A DNA stretch of 64,000 nucleotides from assembly GCA_011799875.1 (NCBI GenBank), contig CM022298.1:192098423-192162422 (forward strand), written 5' to 3'. A model generated the notes under the pieces. That model worked only from the letters and a program-made list of their open reading frames with translations. It was not told the DNA's origin and did not search any database. Below, in pieces: positions 11,605 through 23,570 of this stretch. Numbering within the stretch: position 1 is the stretch's first letter; each line of letters opens with the position of its first letter. This DNA comes from Thinopyrum elongatum (taxonomy: Eukaryota > Streptophyta > Magnoliopsida > Poales > Poaceae). The position numbers were made by a program, and so were the translations under genes.

Positions 11605-13120
11605 TGATATGTCTCCAACATATCTATAAGTTTGATTGTTCCATGCAGTTATATTATCATTCTTGGATGTTTTGCAATCATTTTATAGCAACTTTATATC
11701 ATTTTTTGGGACTAACCTATTGACATAGTGCCCAGTGTCAGTTGCTGTTTTTTGCTTGTTTTTTACTTCGCAAAAAATCAATACCAAACGGAGTCCAAAC
11801 GCAGCGAATTGGATATTTTTTCTGGACCAGAAGACACTTGTTGGGCCAAAGAAGTACCAGAGGGGGGCTCCGAGGGGAGCACAAACCACCAGGGCACGCC
11901 TGGGGACCCAGGCGCGCCCAGGTGGGTTGTGCCCACCTCGGTCACCTCCCACACCGCCTCTTTGCTCTATAAATACTCCAAAAATCCAAAAACCCTAGGG
12001 GAGTCGACGAAACACAATTCCAGCCGTCGCAAGTTCCAGAAACCACAGATCCAATCTAGACACCATCATGGAGGGGTTCATCATCCTCATTGGTGCCTCT
12101 CCGATGATGCGTGAGTAGTTCATTGTAGACCTACGGGTCCGTAGTTAGTAGCTAGATGCCTTCCTCTCTCTCTCTTTTGATTCTCAATACAATTGTCTCT
12201 TGGAGATCTATTTGATGTAACTTTTTTTGTGGTGTGTTTGTTGGGATCTGATGACCTTTGAGTTTATGATCAGATCTATTTTATATCCATGAAAGTTATT
12301 TGAGTTTCTTTGATCTCTTATATGCATGATTACTTATAGCCTCGTATTTCTTCTTCGAATCTTTGGTTTAGTTAGGCCGACTAGATCGATTTTTCTTGCC
12401 ATGGGAAGAGGTGCTTTGTGATGGGTTCGATCTTACGGTGCTCAATCCCAGTGACAGAAGGGGACATGACACGTACATATCATTGCTATTAAGGATAACA
12501 AGATGGGGTCTATTCCTACATGAATAGATCTTGTCTACATCATGTCATCATTCTTATTGCATTACTCCGTTTCTCCATGAACTTAATACACTAGATGCAT
12601 GCTGGATAGCGGTCGATGTGTGGAGTAATAGTAGTAGATGCAGGCAGGAGTCGGTCTACTAATCTTGGACGTGATGCCTATATAATGATCATTGCCTGGA
12701 TATCGTCATGATTATTTGAAGTTCTATCAATTGCCCAACAGTAATTTGTTTACCCACCGTATGCTGTTTTTCTCGAGAGAAGCCACTAGTGAAATCTACG
12801 GCCCTCGGGTCTATTTTCTCATCATATATTTTCATATCTATATTTCTATTCCCCTTTTTATTTATTTACCACTTTTATTTTCAGATCTATATTATCAAAA
12901 ACCCAAAAATACCTCACAGAATTTTATTTGCCGTTATTTGCATCTATCAATCTATTACAACTTTCTCATGTCCACGTGACAATTTCTGGCACCGTTACCC
13001 GAAAGGGATTGACAACCCCTTTAACACGTCGGGTTGCAAGTATTTGATCTTTGTGTGCATAGCTGTGCTGCATCATCCCTTCCTCTTTGGGGAAATACCG
13101 ATGTAGTTCAAGCCGCATCA
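11605..13120 (+). repeat. 3' LTR of S1, complete
   Basis: It starts TGATATGTCTCC, ends GCCGCATCA, and is 1516 bases long. TATAAATA is at 11968-11975. Compared with the 5' LTR it lacks about 80 bases near 13060. Confidence 0.9.
11968..11975 (+). promoter_or_regulatory. TATA box in S1 3' LTR
   Basis: TATAAATA in the same context as in the 5' LTR. In this position it could fire transcripts outward into the CACTA interior. Confidence 0.5.
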
Positions 13121-13329
13121 GCTCCCTGTAAACCCTTGTGTGCTATCAGTGGATTCTGATGAGAGAGCCCATGTGTGCTGTAATATGGTGCGTAGATAAA
13201 TATAATCTGGCACAACTACAAAAAAAATAGGCTCCCTGTTGGGAGCTCCAGATGTAAGGATAGTAGGTAGATGATAGGTTCATAATTTACTGTATAGGAA
13301 GTTTATTGCCAAACCATGATAACGAGAGC
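13121..13329. other. CACTA interior next to S1, no gene seen
   Basis: It contains CAACTACAAAAAAAATAG at about 13213, reminiscent of a CACTA end but without the full CACTACA start, and two GCTCCCTGT words. No reading frame is supported. Confidence 0.4.
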
Positions 13330-14313
13330 GCACAGCCACTAGGCAGATCGTAGTGTAGATAAAAGGGGTACACCATAACAATCATAAATAAATCGGGAAA
13401 GCGGAACTGGCTGGAAAATACGGGGTTGTATTACCGCTACTAATATAAAGCCTATCGATCACCTACAGGTCAACTTTATTCATCTGAAGGCGCACTGTTG
13501 TTACTATCAGTCTAGTCTATCAAAGACCGCACAGCTCCCACCATTTCCTGGATATTATGGCAGACCAACTCGAAGTGCTAAAATCATGTAGCACAAGCGG
13601 CCCAATAGAGCTGTCGACTGCAGATGTCCCTGCTCCCCTTCCTGACAAGGAACATACTGTACTTACAAAAGAAGAATAAAAGAGGAACATGTTAAAGAAT
13701 AGAAGGGGAAGCATATCATTGAGATTCCGCTTCTTTCCCTATAATGTTGGTTGCCCACCCATGATGAATTAGAGCGCCCAAATAAATGCCATTCCAAGAT
13801 GTCTCTCTAGATGTGGCCACATGCATATGGAAACTCAAGTGGGTGCATTAGCTGACCAATTAAATGTGTGTCTGTTAACTAATGTCAGTATCATCTCACA
13901 TTCGTATTTGAAGAAGTAAGCTTTGGACGTATGATTCGTGTGTTGTTTAGCTTCAAGAGTGGACTGCTGCTAGTACAACACAAAGCACCTACACAGATCA
14001 TAGTGTAGATATAATGGGAAAACTCTAAGCATCATGAGTAAAATCAGGAAAGTGGAACTTGCTGGAAAATATGTGCTAGTATTGCCGGAATGGCTAGAAA
14101 GGCTTCGGATACCAGCTCTCTACAACTGAAGGTGCAGTACTGTTACTATCAGTCTAACTCTCAAAGGTGACACAGCTCCCAACATTTCCTGGATATTAGG
14201 GCAGACCAACACGAAGAGTTGAAAGCATCCATGACAGGCGACCGAATAGAGTTGTACACTGCAAATGTCCCTGCTCCACTTCACTACAAGGAACATACTG
14301 TACAACTATTATA

Positions 14314-14471
14314 CTCCCTCTGTTCCTAAACATAAGTCTTTGTAGAGATTCCACTATGGATCACATACGGGTGTATATAGATACATTTTAGAGTGTAGAT
14401 TCACTCATTTTGCTCCGTATGTAGTCCATGGAGGAATCTCTACAAAGACTTATATTTAGGAACGGAGAGAG
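14314..14471. mobile_element. Stowaway MITE (Tc1/mariner type)
   Basis: Near-palindromic element of 158 bases with ends CTCCCTCTGTTCCTAAACAT and its near inverse, flanked by TA at 14312-14313 and 14472-14473. It has the structure of the common Triticeae Stowaways with CTTTGTAGAGATTCC arms. Confidence 0.9.
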
Positions 14472-14845
14472 TACTTATTAAATAAGAACAGAAGAGGAAC
14501 ATGCTAAAGAAGAGCAAGCAGATTTTGGATAATAAAATGTTCGTTGCCCACACATGATGATCCAGAGAGCATAAAGAATGCAGCTCCCTGCTGTCTCTCT
14601 ATATGTGGCGCACGTGCTTTTCGAAAGTAAAGTAGGAACATTAGCTGACCAATTAAACGTTCTCTGTTTTAGTAATATCAGCATCATATCAGATTCGTAT
14701 TTGAGCAACAAAGTTTGGAATTATAAGTGGCATGTTGTTTAGCTTGATGGGTTGAGGAGCAGTGCTAGCACGTCTCGAAGCACCTAGGATGATGGTACAC
14801 TGAATATAAAGGGAATGTCTACACGCAAGTCGCCTGACTATCGTC

Positions 14846-15212
14846 ATTTGGGTCAGTCGACCATTTCAGGCGGTTGGATGAAGATCCTACGTCTCCTAAC
14901 CCTTCTTCTTCCTCGCATGTTATTCTTCCCCTACAGACCACCGCACGGGCCGCCGACCGAACCACCGGCCCCCGCCCTCCCCTGAACCGGCCACCACCTC
15001 CGGTCTTCCGCCACCCCCGGCCATCCCTCTAGCTAACCCCAGCCCCCCACCCGCGTCGAGTTTTGCCTCCGGCAAGGCCCCACCATAGCCCGACGACAGC
15101 CACCCACAACCACTGTCCCCACCCGAAACCCTAAGATAGATAATGGGGCAGCCCTCCAATGAGCCCCTTCCTTCCCTCCGGCGAACTCCCAAAAATGGAC
15201 TGACCCCAATTT
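14846..15212. mobile_element. Short TIR element, copy A (about 0.37 kb)
   Basis: The ends are ATTTGGGTCAGTC and the inverted GACTGACCCCAATTT. The interior is GC-rich and carries TAAGATAGATAATGGG. Copy B at 24386-24763 shares both ends and interior words. The superfamily cannot be told; no clear target duplication was seen. Confidence 0.6.
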
Positions 15213-15373
15213 GAAATTCAATCGACTGTCATTTAAGCTAATGTGGAATATAAAAGGGGAAAACCATAAGCATTGTGAGTATAGTGGTGAGCGTGCCATG
15301 GCGGATCTGAAGGTGCAAACCGGACAAAGGTAACTTCGCAACCAATGTTTGGTTTCAACTAACAAGTAAGATT

Positions 15374-15886
15374 CTAAGTGACGGACAAGAAATCACAGTA
15401 AAGCAGTGGCGATCTATTTTCTTGTAGAGATAAACAACGTGAGCAGATATGAAAGAGTACCGCCTCTGGTGTGGCACCGTGTAAGCATCTGCTGAGGCGT
15501 TGAGGGTGCTGCAGTAGCGATGGCTGTCGGTGGCGTGGAAGCAGATCTAGGAGGGCAGAAGGTGGCGGCGAGGGAAATATCCTGGCGCAGTGGACGAGAC
15601 GGTCGTACGAGCGGCCTCGGCAAGGTGGACAACGGCGCGGATGAAGCGAGAGGACATGATGCAAGGATCCTGGTCCGAAGCCGTGGATGAGAGAGGTCGA
15701 TCTCTTGTAATGGATGACGGTGTCGGGGTATAAGCTCTGGCATGGTGGAGGAGGACGACGATGGATGGGGTGGCGGACGGAGGAGACTAGGGTGGAGAGG
15801 GTGTTTTGGCGCCCACGGGGTACGAATGGGAAAATGGAGGGAGAGAGGTAGTGGGGAACCATGTCTTCAGGACGCGCTTGTCTCAA
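15374..15886 (-). other. GC-rich segment resembling a gene 5' end (minus)
   Basis: Open on the minus strand for 170 codons, but composition (Pro, Arg, His, Ser) and lack of recognisable motifs argue for UTR or first-exon sequence rather than a conserved protein. A similar GC-rich open stretch lies at 21223-21729, also upstream (minus) of exon-like DNA. I would not call it a gene. Confidence 0.3.
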
Positions 15887-15998
15887 ATGCGAGGAAATTT
15901 ACAAACTTAGCCCCCATTTATAATTTACACCACAGCAATATTAGTCGGTTGGGGATAGGACAGTAATCTCGCATACACCGAATATTTGCCGACCGAGA

Positions 15999-16122
15999 TT
16001 TCGGCCGAGGAGAGTTTGTTTTGGCGCCCACCGTGTATGAATCGGGGAGGTGAGAGGCAATTTCAGCCGAGGAGAAACTGTGTTTTGGCACCCACCGTGT
16101 ATGAATCCGGGGAGGTGAGAGG
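15999..16122 (+). repeat. Two tandem 62-bp units
   Basis: Units begin TTTC(G/A)GCCGAGGAGA at 15999 and 16061 and include TTTTGGC(G/A)CCCACCGTGTA. A third, partial match occurs at about 15812 (TGTTTTGGCGCCCACGGGGT). They sit upstream of the minus-strand GC-rich segment. Confidence 0.75.
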
Positions 16123-16140
16123 CGGAGGCGGTTATGTCAC

Positions 16141-16699
16141 GTTTGAGAGTGAAATTACAAGCCAACCCCTATCGAAACCTATAGAAATTGAGCCGATAGG
16201 CTTTGCGTGTCGGCAGTAGTAATTTCCATCTCGTAGATTTGGTTTCGTGCGGTTACTGCGACTTTCCCCGCTTCGTTCAAATTTTTGCAGAAAAATATTG
16301 CACGTTTACCATGCCAACTCAATTCGAATCCATTTTGTATTCTTTTTTTCTTCGGGCAGGATCCATTTTGTATTCGAATACAAATCTATATACATCATTT
16401 TTTTATATATACTTTCAAAAGCACAACAAAGAATTCCGCTCCTTTATATATAAAATATGATTTACAAATGAAATGATCTCAAAATCATAAGGTTGAATTC
16501 AAATTTTTGAAACCAAATTATGTTCAGCTCAAATGTATGGATCTGTAATATCAATATATTAAATAACATACACGCGCGCAAATTCAAATTAGTATGCATG
16601 TTTGATAGATCAATTTTGGTTCGAGTATGAACTACATGTATCATCATCTGGAATACAAATATTTGAATCCCTTTTATGTTTACATCTTCTATGCACACA
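16141..16699. other. AT-rich stretch, nothing recognised
   Basis: No supported frame. Contains CATTTTGTATTC repeated at about 16332 and 16371. Confidence 0.4.
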
Positions 16700-17560
16700 A
16701 CTAAATATTTGAATGTCGTTTCACGCCCTTCTCTATGTAGGTCTCTCTCGCGTGCTCCTTCATGTAGCTATCGCTCTCTTTTCTCCATCTCACCCGCACG
16801 CTCACTACATGCTTCTCCATTTTTTGCAAACATGGTCTCTCGTCGTCTCCCTTGAGAAGTGCCACACCCTCTCTATCTTCATAGATTACACGGTTTTCAT
16901 TATCTCTCACGTCTCTATCGTTCTCTAGTATCACTATAGCTACCTAAGCTTTCTTTTTCACCGCCACACACACACTCTCGCTCGTCTTTCACTTTGCCTT
17001 TCTCTCCAGGGTTCTCTCACGCACCCTATATCTTTCTAGATATGACTCCTACCACTAAACTTACTCTCTCCCGCACACACATCATTTGTTGGGGTCTCCT
17101 TTCCATCTTCATCTCCGTTCCAGAACTGACATTATTCATTTGTTTACCGATTAGACAAACTATCTCCCCCCTCTCTCACTCACTCACACACACACAACTC
17201 CAGCTTTGGATCCCCCTACTGACTACCATCTCTCTCACACACACAAAACTCTCACTTTCACACCCTTGACTCGTATCTCTCTCACAAACATTGATCGACC
17301 AGCCTCTAGATAGGTTTATCCACCCACCGCACACTTTCGCTCCTTGTACCTATGTAGATTTTCCGTCCCTTCTTGAGACACGCCCTCTCGATCGTGCACA
17401 CACACACTATTGCCTCATTTTATGGTAATACCTCTCGCACACACACTCTTCATGTCTTTGTCACACACGCACTCTGCCCTCCTCCTCTCTCTTTCTCTCT
17501 CTCTCACACACACATGGGATTTTTGCAACAATATCCCACTTCTCGAATCTTGAAACCAAC
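16700..17560. repeat. Pyrimidine-rich degenerate microsatellite tract (CT/CA on plus)
   Basis: About 0.85 kb dominated by TCTCTC and CACACA words separated by short unique words, strongly strand-asymmetric. Open frames here are low-complexity artefacts. The tract at 22340-23330 has the complementary bias. Confidence 0.75.
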
Positions 17561-18139
17561 CACATTCCTCCCTTATCTCATCTAAACAGCCAAAGGAATA
17601 TATTTTGAGTGAAACATAAGATATTTTTAGTGATATATGTATATCAAAACTAGACTGTTTTCTATCAAATTGGTGAATATGTATTACTCTACTTTGGATG
17701 CGTTGCAACGCACTGGCACATTGCGAGTTATTACAGTATTATTTTTTGGACACCAGACAAATGCTGGAGTACATATACGAAGAGAAGAGGCGCACGCACA
17801 CAGTCGGTCTCTCGCTGTCTCGCACATGAGAGTTACATAAGGCACGGTAAACAAATAAACCCATAGGTGCATGATTGCTGCATGCACGGGTACCGGGTAC
17901 GTGGTGGAGCGCACCTTTGTAGGAATAGTCAGCTCGCGTGATAATTTGATCCATAGGAGTTGATGGTCAGGACCACAGGTGAACGACCTGGAGGCGGTGG
18001 CTCGCCAGTCACCACTGATCGAGTTGCCACGTTTAAAATATCATTTTTTTAGCAGGGTAAGAGTTCTGATTTTCAATGGCGCGTTATAGTACTAGTTTTT
18101 AGAATGATTGGTATGGAGCGAAAATGGAATTCATAACTA
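17561..18139. other. No gene seen; possible Helitron 3' remnant
   Basis: At about 17700-17737 GCGTTGCAACGC forms a perfect palindrome followed by ACTGGCACATTGCGAGT. This resembles a decayed Helitron 3' end (hairpin then CTAGT). Otherwise nothing is recognised. Confidence 0.35.
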
Positions 18140-18266
18140 CTACCTCCGTCCTGGTTTACTAGTCCCCATCGTATTTTGGGTCAAAGTTTGTCCACGAATT
18201 TTACTTGTAAAATGTGAATGGAAAATGAGATTTTGTTATACCCAAACAAAAAAGGACCGGAGGGAG
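18140..18266. mobile_element. Stowaway-like MITE
   Basis: Ends CTACCTCCGTCCTGGTTTA and, inverted, CTCCCTCCGGTCC; about 127 bases, AT-rich interior. A flanking TA is not clean on the right. Confidence 0.65.
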
Positions 18267-19511
18267 TGATTGCTCTGACACGGACGCGACCTCTCATAGC
18301 GTAGGCATTGAACCGGTGCGCCAACCAAGAGGGCCCCACTTGCTGGACGCTAGGCTGAACACACCTCCTCGCCGCATGAAACCGGCTTTAGGTTGCCCAG
18401 CCCGCCTCCATTGAATCCGCGCGTGTGCTGACAACACGTCGTTCTGCGAGCCGGCCGGCATTTTAGAACACAACGCCGGTTGGCTCCTCTTGTCCGCCCG
18501 CTATTTAAACGAGGCCAGACGCCTGGCAAGAACCGCACCACACCGCCGCTCCCCATATCCTCTTTGCACCATTTTCTCCACACTCTCCATAGCATGCGGT
18601 GAGTAGGAAGACGAGTTCTCCGGCATAAAAGCCGGCTGGGTGCCCCGACGAGCCAGGCAACTCGCTGCCCCACCTCCCTCCCCGCCCCAGGCCGTTAGTA
18701 ACATGGGCGAGGTTGTAGGCGGGCAAGCGGAGGAGCAAGCCGCCGCTCCAAGCTGGCCCCTGGTGCATCAACTCGACGCTCCAAGCCTGCTTGCAGAGGA
18801 GTGGCCAGTTGCTGCACGCTAGCACACGGGGGATCACGGCGTCCAGTGCACCGTGGTTGGCCGCGCCATCCTACGCAAACGTTGGCGGAACCGCGGCATG
18901 CTAGCAGAGGTGGCCAACACATCTGCGGCCACCGCCGACACCAAGGAATAGTAGACCATGGGAGCTGCCGCCGCTCAGAACCCACGAATGCTACGACCAC
19001 CGCGTCGCCGGCATAGACACCCAGTGTGTTACCCGGTTTGGCTCAAAACATCGTGGACCCCAGCCGTGGCCGGCATTAGAAATTATACCTGCTTCTAGAA
19101 GTTATTCGTGTTTAGTCAAAAAATGTCCAAAAAATAATTAATTACATATGGTCTTGACTTGTTGTGCTCGCACTGGTAGTAGGAACTAGAGCTTTTCTTT
19201 ATTTGTAACTCTCTTCACATTTTTTTTGACTTTGAAGTGAATCATGGTTGTGGACATTATCTATGAATGTGCAGATATCTGTGAACATGAGTTTGATGTG
19301 GAAGTTGAACTTGGAATGTTGGGCTTGCGTGTGAACTATACCATGTCCAATGGTTCGTCTGTTATTGTTTGGAAAGTAATGGCTGTTATTACATGACCCA
19401 GAAAAAATATATTTTGTGCCACATCTAGGCATCATAGACTTACATACATCTCAGTAGATGCACGGACATCACAACAGGCATGCTGACTAGATAAACATTT
19501 GAACCTACCTA
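18267..19511. other. GC-rich promoter-like segment then AT-rich tail, no gene proven
   Basis: 18300-19080 is GC-rich. A plausible plus-strand TATA box, CTATTTAAAC (18501-18510), precedes a CTCC-rich leader and an ATG at about 18594, but no frame stays open with convincing composition. The following 19090-19500 is AT-rich without a frame. It may be a decayed gene start. Confidence 0.35.
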
Positions 19512-19897
19512 TTATGAATGAAAATCTGTATTTACAACAACTTTAGATAGCAGGAGACGCCTAGCCTGCTCTGCCTCTGTTAGCTTCTTTCTGGCTTCTT
19601 CCATCTCTTCTTTGACTTGGGTGAAGAGAGCATATGTTTGCTCTTTTCGCTTGTTCAGGAACTCAACTACATTCTCAAGGGCTGCTGCACGCTTTGTTTC
19701 AGCCTATACTAGAGCAACAAGGACACGAACACTTGACGACTCCACCTGGCTTGTGAGTAATCCAGCATCATCTGGGAATTTGCACCTTGTGTCTAATCCA
19801 GCATCATTAGGGAAATGGCACCTTGTGTGTAATCCAGCCTCATTTTGGAAATTTGATCTCGAGGTTGACCATACTACCCTCCTTGCAGGAACTGCTT
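19512..19897 (-). pseudogene. Terminal exon of an unrecognised split gene, one internal stop
   Basis: On the minus strand an acceptor-like TTCTTCATGTCAG precedes an open segment ending in TAA (19512-19514). It starts EAVPARRVVWST, then has three tandem 12-residue repeats of the form CxFPxDAGLxTR, then one in-frame TAG (about 19703), then a strongly predicted coiled coil (ENVVEFLNKRKEQ and EEMEEARKKLTEAEQARR). Codon-like periodicity and conserved repeats indicate true coding ancestry. It could be part of a CACTA TnpA-like gene or a captured host gene; I cannot decide. Confidence 0.55.
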
Positions 19898-20665
19898 CCT
19901 GACATGAAGAAGTTACTTCTTTTTTAGATCAATAGTCAGAGCTCCCCAGATCCATTAAGTAGAAGCCCGATAAATAGGACTAGGAGAAGTGAATTCAAAA
20001 GGAGTAATATAAAAACAGACTGCAAGGTGAGAACACCCACTTCCTACATCAAGCTAAAAAGGAAAGCATTAGGACGATTAAGACTGTGCTTATTACATAT
20101 CAAACAGAGCCAGCTTATAGAAACTACGACATGTACATCGAAGAACACAAGGCTAAGAGAAATAGAAAAACCAACAGAGGGGTGCACTAAGCCAAGGGTT
20201 GCTGCAGCAAAACAACTTGCAACTAGATGATCTCCATGGTGTCTGTAGGTGCATTTGACTGACTAGCTTCAACACTAAATTACAAAAGATTCATCCTATG
20301 GCATGGTCGGTCCACTAAGTAAATTGAGATCCTACAAATGATTGAGAGCCTAATCAAATGTATAGGAAATTCTTTGTCTCGCCTATTATTGCTTAATAAT
20401 CTGCCACACTGTTGGATTGCATGGCAAGAACCCTAGCCAAGCAGACAACGTGGTTTGACGCTGCTTTCGGCTCGGGGCTTGCCCAGGGCCTGGTCTGGTC
20501 CTGTGTTCACTATTGCTGCCAGACACATACCATGTCAAAGTAAAAAAATGGTCAAAAGAGGGGGCTCCCTCCGATTTCATTAACGAAACCATCAAGGACA
20601 CACAAAACATCCACCACTGCTAGTCGGGTTCTCAATGTCAAAGTAATTGAAAGTTTGTTACTTAC

Positions 20666-20761
20666 CAAAGCTTGTTTTACAGGTTCGGTGCAGCTCCTCT
20701 TTAACTTGCGATGTTCCTTGAAGATGTCCCCAACATCCCGTATTTGGTCTTCATTGCTCCT
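20666..20761 (-). pseudogene. Internal exon-like segment of the same split gene
   Basis: On the minus strand CATGCAG precedes an open 32-codon segment (RSNEDQIRDVGDIFKEHRK) followed by a donor-like GTAAGTAAC. A further upstream segment at about 20840-20930 reads ITRANMADECFNVAHKM and ends before GTGAGTATT. The phases of the two do not join cleanly, so at least one splice site or frame has decayed. Confidence 0.45.
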
Positions 20762-21222
20762 CTGCATGTTCGCATTCGTAGTTTCAAAATCTCAACATGG
20801 CAAGAAAAATATAGTAATACTCACGCATCTTGTGGGCAACATTAAAGCACTCATCTGCCATGTTAGCACGAGTGATTTTTAATATCCTACTATGTGGCTC
20901 TTCAACTTTGCTAGAACTACGTTGTGGTTTCATTTGAGTGAATGGAACAGGGGGTTCACCTCCCTGCTATTCTAAAAAACTTTCCATCATTTGCGACACT
21001 ACTGGTTACAGATGAAGAACCTACCCAAGCATAGCGCAATACAGGAGCGACGCACAATTACAAGATGATATTCTGTTCGACAATGCAAGCTATAACCAAT
21101 TACTTTTACCGGAACAATAGCAGCCAGGAAATTTGAAGGGTAGGTAAGAACATAATCGGAACTGCACATGTACTGCTTATAGAATCAATATACACATTAC
21201 CAATCGAGGAGGAGTACAAAGG

Positions 21223-21729
21223 TCACGGCGGCGTCTGTGCATCATGGTCGGCAATGGGAGTCAGTTCATTGTCGGCGGCAGTGGTGCTGCTGCGCTTGGC
21301 GTCGGCTTCCGGGAAGCAGATCCGAGACCGTGGAAGACGGCACCGGGGAAGCAGCTCCGTGTACGACGGCGACGGTGGACCGGCTCCAGTGCGGCATACG
21401 ACGTCGTCGATGAGGCAGATGCGCTGTGGTGGACGAGTGCACCGATGAAGAAGGGGAGGGGCACGAAGGGAAGGTGCTGCAGTGCCGTGGAGAAGTCTAT
21501 TTTGCGGTGGGGATAGAAAATGGGGAGTAATGAGGAGTACTCTGGGTGCCGGGGTGGGGTTGGATGGGTGGAGTGAACGTGAAGTTACCAAAATAGCCCC
21601 CGGCCAACCAGCTTCTGTCGGCCTGTTCGAACAAGGGTATGATGGTAACTTTGCATTGGTCGAATCTGAGTCGCGGGAGATCTCGATGGAAGCGGGAGAT
21701 TTTGCCGCCGACCTAAAAATTTGTAACAC
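21223..21729 (-). other. GC-rich 5' end candidate for the split gene
   Basis: Open GC-rich segment on the minus strand, upstream of the exon-like segments. Composition suggests leader or first exon. No motif recognised. Confidence 0.3.
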
Positions 21730-21804
21730 TACTGTACTAGTACTCCCTACTCCCTGTCTGGCGTGTTGGGTGATTGGGCTGAGCAGCTAGGAGTACTACT
21801 AGTA

Positions 21805-22061
21805 CTCGCTCTGATTTTATTTACTCTGCATATTAGGTTTGACTGAAGTCATACTTACTAAAGTTTGACCAAGTTTATAGGAAAAATATAAACATTTACC
21901 ATAACAAATCTGTATGATGTGAAAGTACATTCAATAATGAATCTAATGGTGTTGATTTGTTATTGTATATGTTAATATTTTTGTTTATAAACTTTGTCAG
22001 AGTTTACAAAACTTTACTTTGACCAATGCTAATACACGGACTTAAATAAAAATGGAGGGAG
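21805..22061. mobile_element. Stowaway-like MITE
   Basis: Left end CTCGCTCTGATTTTATTTAC and right end AAATAAAAATGGAGGGAG (inverted match), flanked by TA at 21803-21804 and 22062-22063. The interior contains inverted TTTGAC words. Confidence 0.8.
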
Positions 22062-22063
22062 TA

Positions 22064-22339
22064 CACATCTGTTTTCTTAGTTTGTCGTGCCATTAATTAT
22101 TTGTTATAATTGTGAAATAAATATATTAAGCTATTGACTTCGAATGTAATGGTTTGTACAATTCAATATTTAGAATCGTTGTTGAATTCCAAGATGAATA
22201 CTAGGTCTATAGTACTTCACAATATGCTCAAACTCACATAATCCAACTCAAATGAAAATCTAAATGCATTTCATAGTTATTAATTTGTTGGATGCAACAA
22301 AACCAACCATAACTCTACATGATCCTGTCTAAAGCAATT
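22064..22339. other. AT-rich stretch, nothing recognised
   Basis: No supported frame or repeat end. Confidence 0.4.
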
Positions 22340-23570
22340 TTCACAACACATCCCAATGTGTGAATGACACATAGAGAGTTTGTGGACATGGAACAATGGC
22401 GGGAGAGAGATGCGTGCGCTCAACACACAGGATATACACCCAGTGGAAGAAAGAGACAGAGGACGGGAAAGATTGTATATATGTGAGAGGGAGAGATGTA
22501 TAGAGAGGAAAAAGTTAGGTCTGTGAGTAAGATAGAGACATGTAATATATAGGGAGTTAGATGCGTGTGCATCGAGATTTTGTACATGTGGAAGGAGAAG
22601 GGACAAGAGGTTTGATGAGAGAGCTCAAAAGAACATGGAATAGAGGGGAATCTTGTGGGTGAGGGATTGATAATTTTGTGCGGGAGGGATGGACAGAGAG
22701 AGAGAGAGGGGGGGAAGGAGTTACTTAGCCGTCGCCACGTCATCATGCTTCCAAATGGCCCCGCGGTCTCTAGTGCGGTCCGGTCGTCGTCTTTGTTCTT
22801 CCCAATGCCCTCCTTGAAGATCAAGGTGGTGTGCATGTGGGGGTGCAGATAAGCACAAGCGATGGGGATCGCTATATAACCTTGGATGGGGATGGATAGT
22901 GGTGTGGGGGGGGGGGTTGTGTGTGTGTCAAATATTGAGAGAAATCAAACCTATGGAGCGAATATGTGTGCATAGTGAGCATGCGAGAGAGGCTAATGGT
23001 GCGAGACAGATACATCGTGTGCGTCAATGTTTAAGCAATATAGAGACATCGTGTGCGGAATACAAAGATAGGACTATGGGGAGTGTGTTTGCTAGGCAAA
23101 GAGACATAGCGAGAGATAAATATGTGTGTGCGTGGTACATGGTGTGTATGTGACAGAGAGGTACATGCATGCCAAATAGGGTTTTCATGAAGAGATTGTG
23201 TGTGCAAGATAGAGAGCAATGTAGGGGCCTTGAGGCGGCAGGGGCTGGGTGAGGGTGTCAAAATGTGTGCGTTGATGCATGTGTTACATGCGATTGTGTG
23301 AGGGACGGTCGAATCAAGAGAGATGGTTGTTGTGTTACGGATGCTCCTCTCTCTCTCTCACGCACACACACAAAACACAAATAAAAGACCGTTCTCTCAT
23401 GTATACACAACATCTCGGTATATCTCTATGTCTCATACATGATCATTTGCACGTTCACCCCTCTCTATGACTATCACACACACACACACACCGTCTCCAC
23501 ATTGCCCTTCCACAACAACACACATGTAGACACATACACGCGTTCTCTCTCCGTTACACACACAAAATCT
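22340..23570. repeat. Purine-rich degenerate tract switching to pyrimidine-rich
   Basis: 22340-23330 is dominated by GAGAGA and GTGTGT words on the plus strand with a G run at about 22906. At about 23340-23570 the bias flips to CTCTC and CACACA. It is the same kind of sequence as 16700-17560 but largely on the opposite strand. Confidence 0.7.

Larger units (their letters stand above)
5499..13120 (+). mobile_element. S1: non-autonomous gypsy element with gag-protease only (Sabrina-like)
   Basis: Plus-strand order: truncated 5' LTR, tRNA-Asp primer site, gag, protease, about 2.5 kb of noncoding DNA, polypurine tract, 3' LTR starting TGATATGTC and ending GCATCA. No reverse transcriptase, RNase H or integrase motif is seen, so mobility needs enzymes from another element. 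The 5' flank is lost, so no target duplication can be compared; the 3' flank is GCTCC. S2 at the right end of the window is a second member. Confidence 0.85.
13330..15366. repeat. Three diverged tandem units of roughly 0.65 kb
   Basis: Units start near 13330, 13983 and 14777. Each begins with AGCAC or similar, then GTAGATA(T)AA..GGG, CAT(A/G)AGTA, and GGAACT(G/T)GCTGGAAAATA in the first two. Later each of the first two has CCTGGATATTA(T/G)GGCAGACCAAC. The minus strand of units 1 and 2 encodes alike peptide runs (WSAIISRKWWELC and WSALISRKCWELC), hinting at duplicated exon remnants of an unknown gene. Units 2 and 3 are enlarged by a Stowaway MITE and a TIR element. Confidence 0.6.

Noticed and set aside
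18350..19016. Several 60-110-codon frames in the GC-rich segment.
   Set aside because: They overlap on both strands without motifs; only a possible promoter remains.
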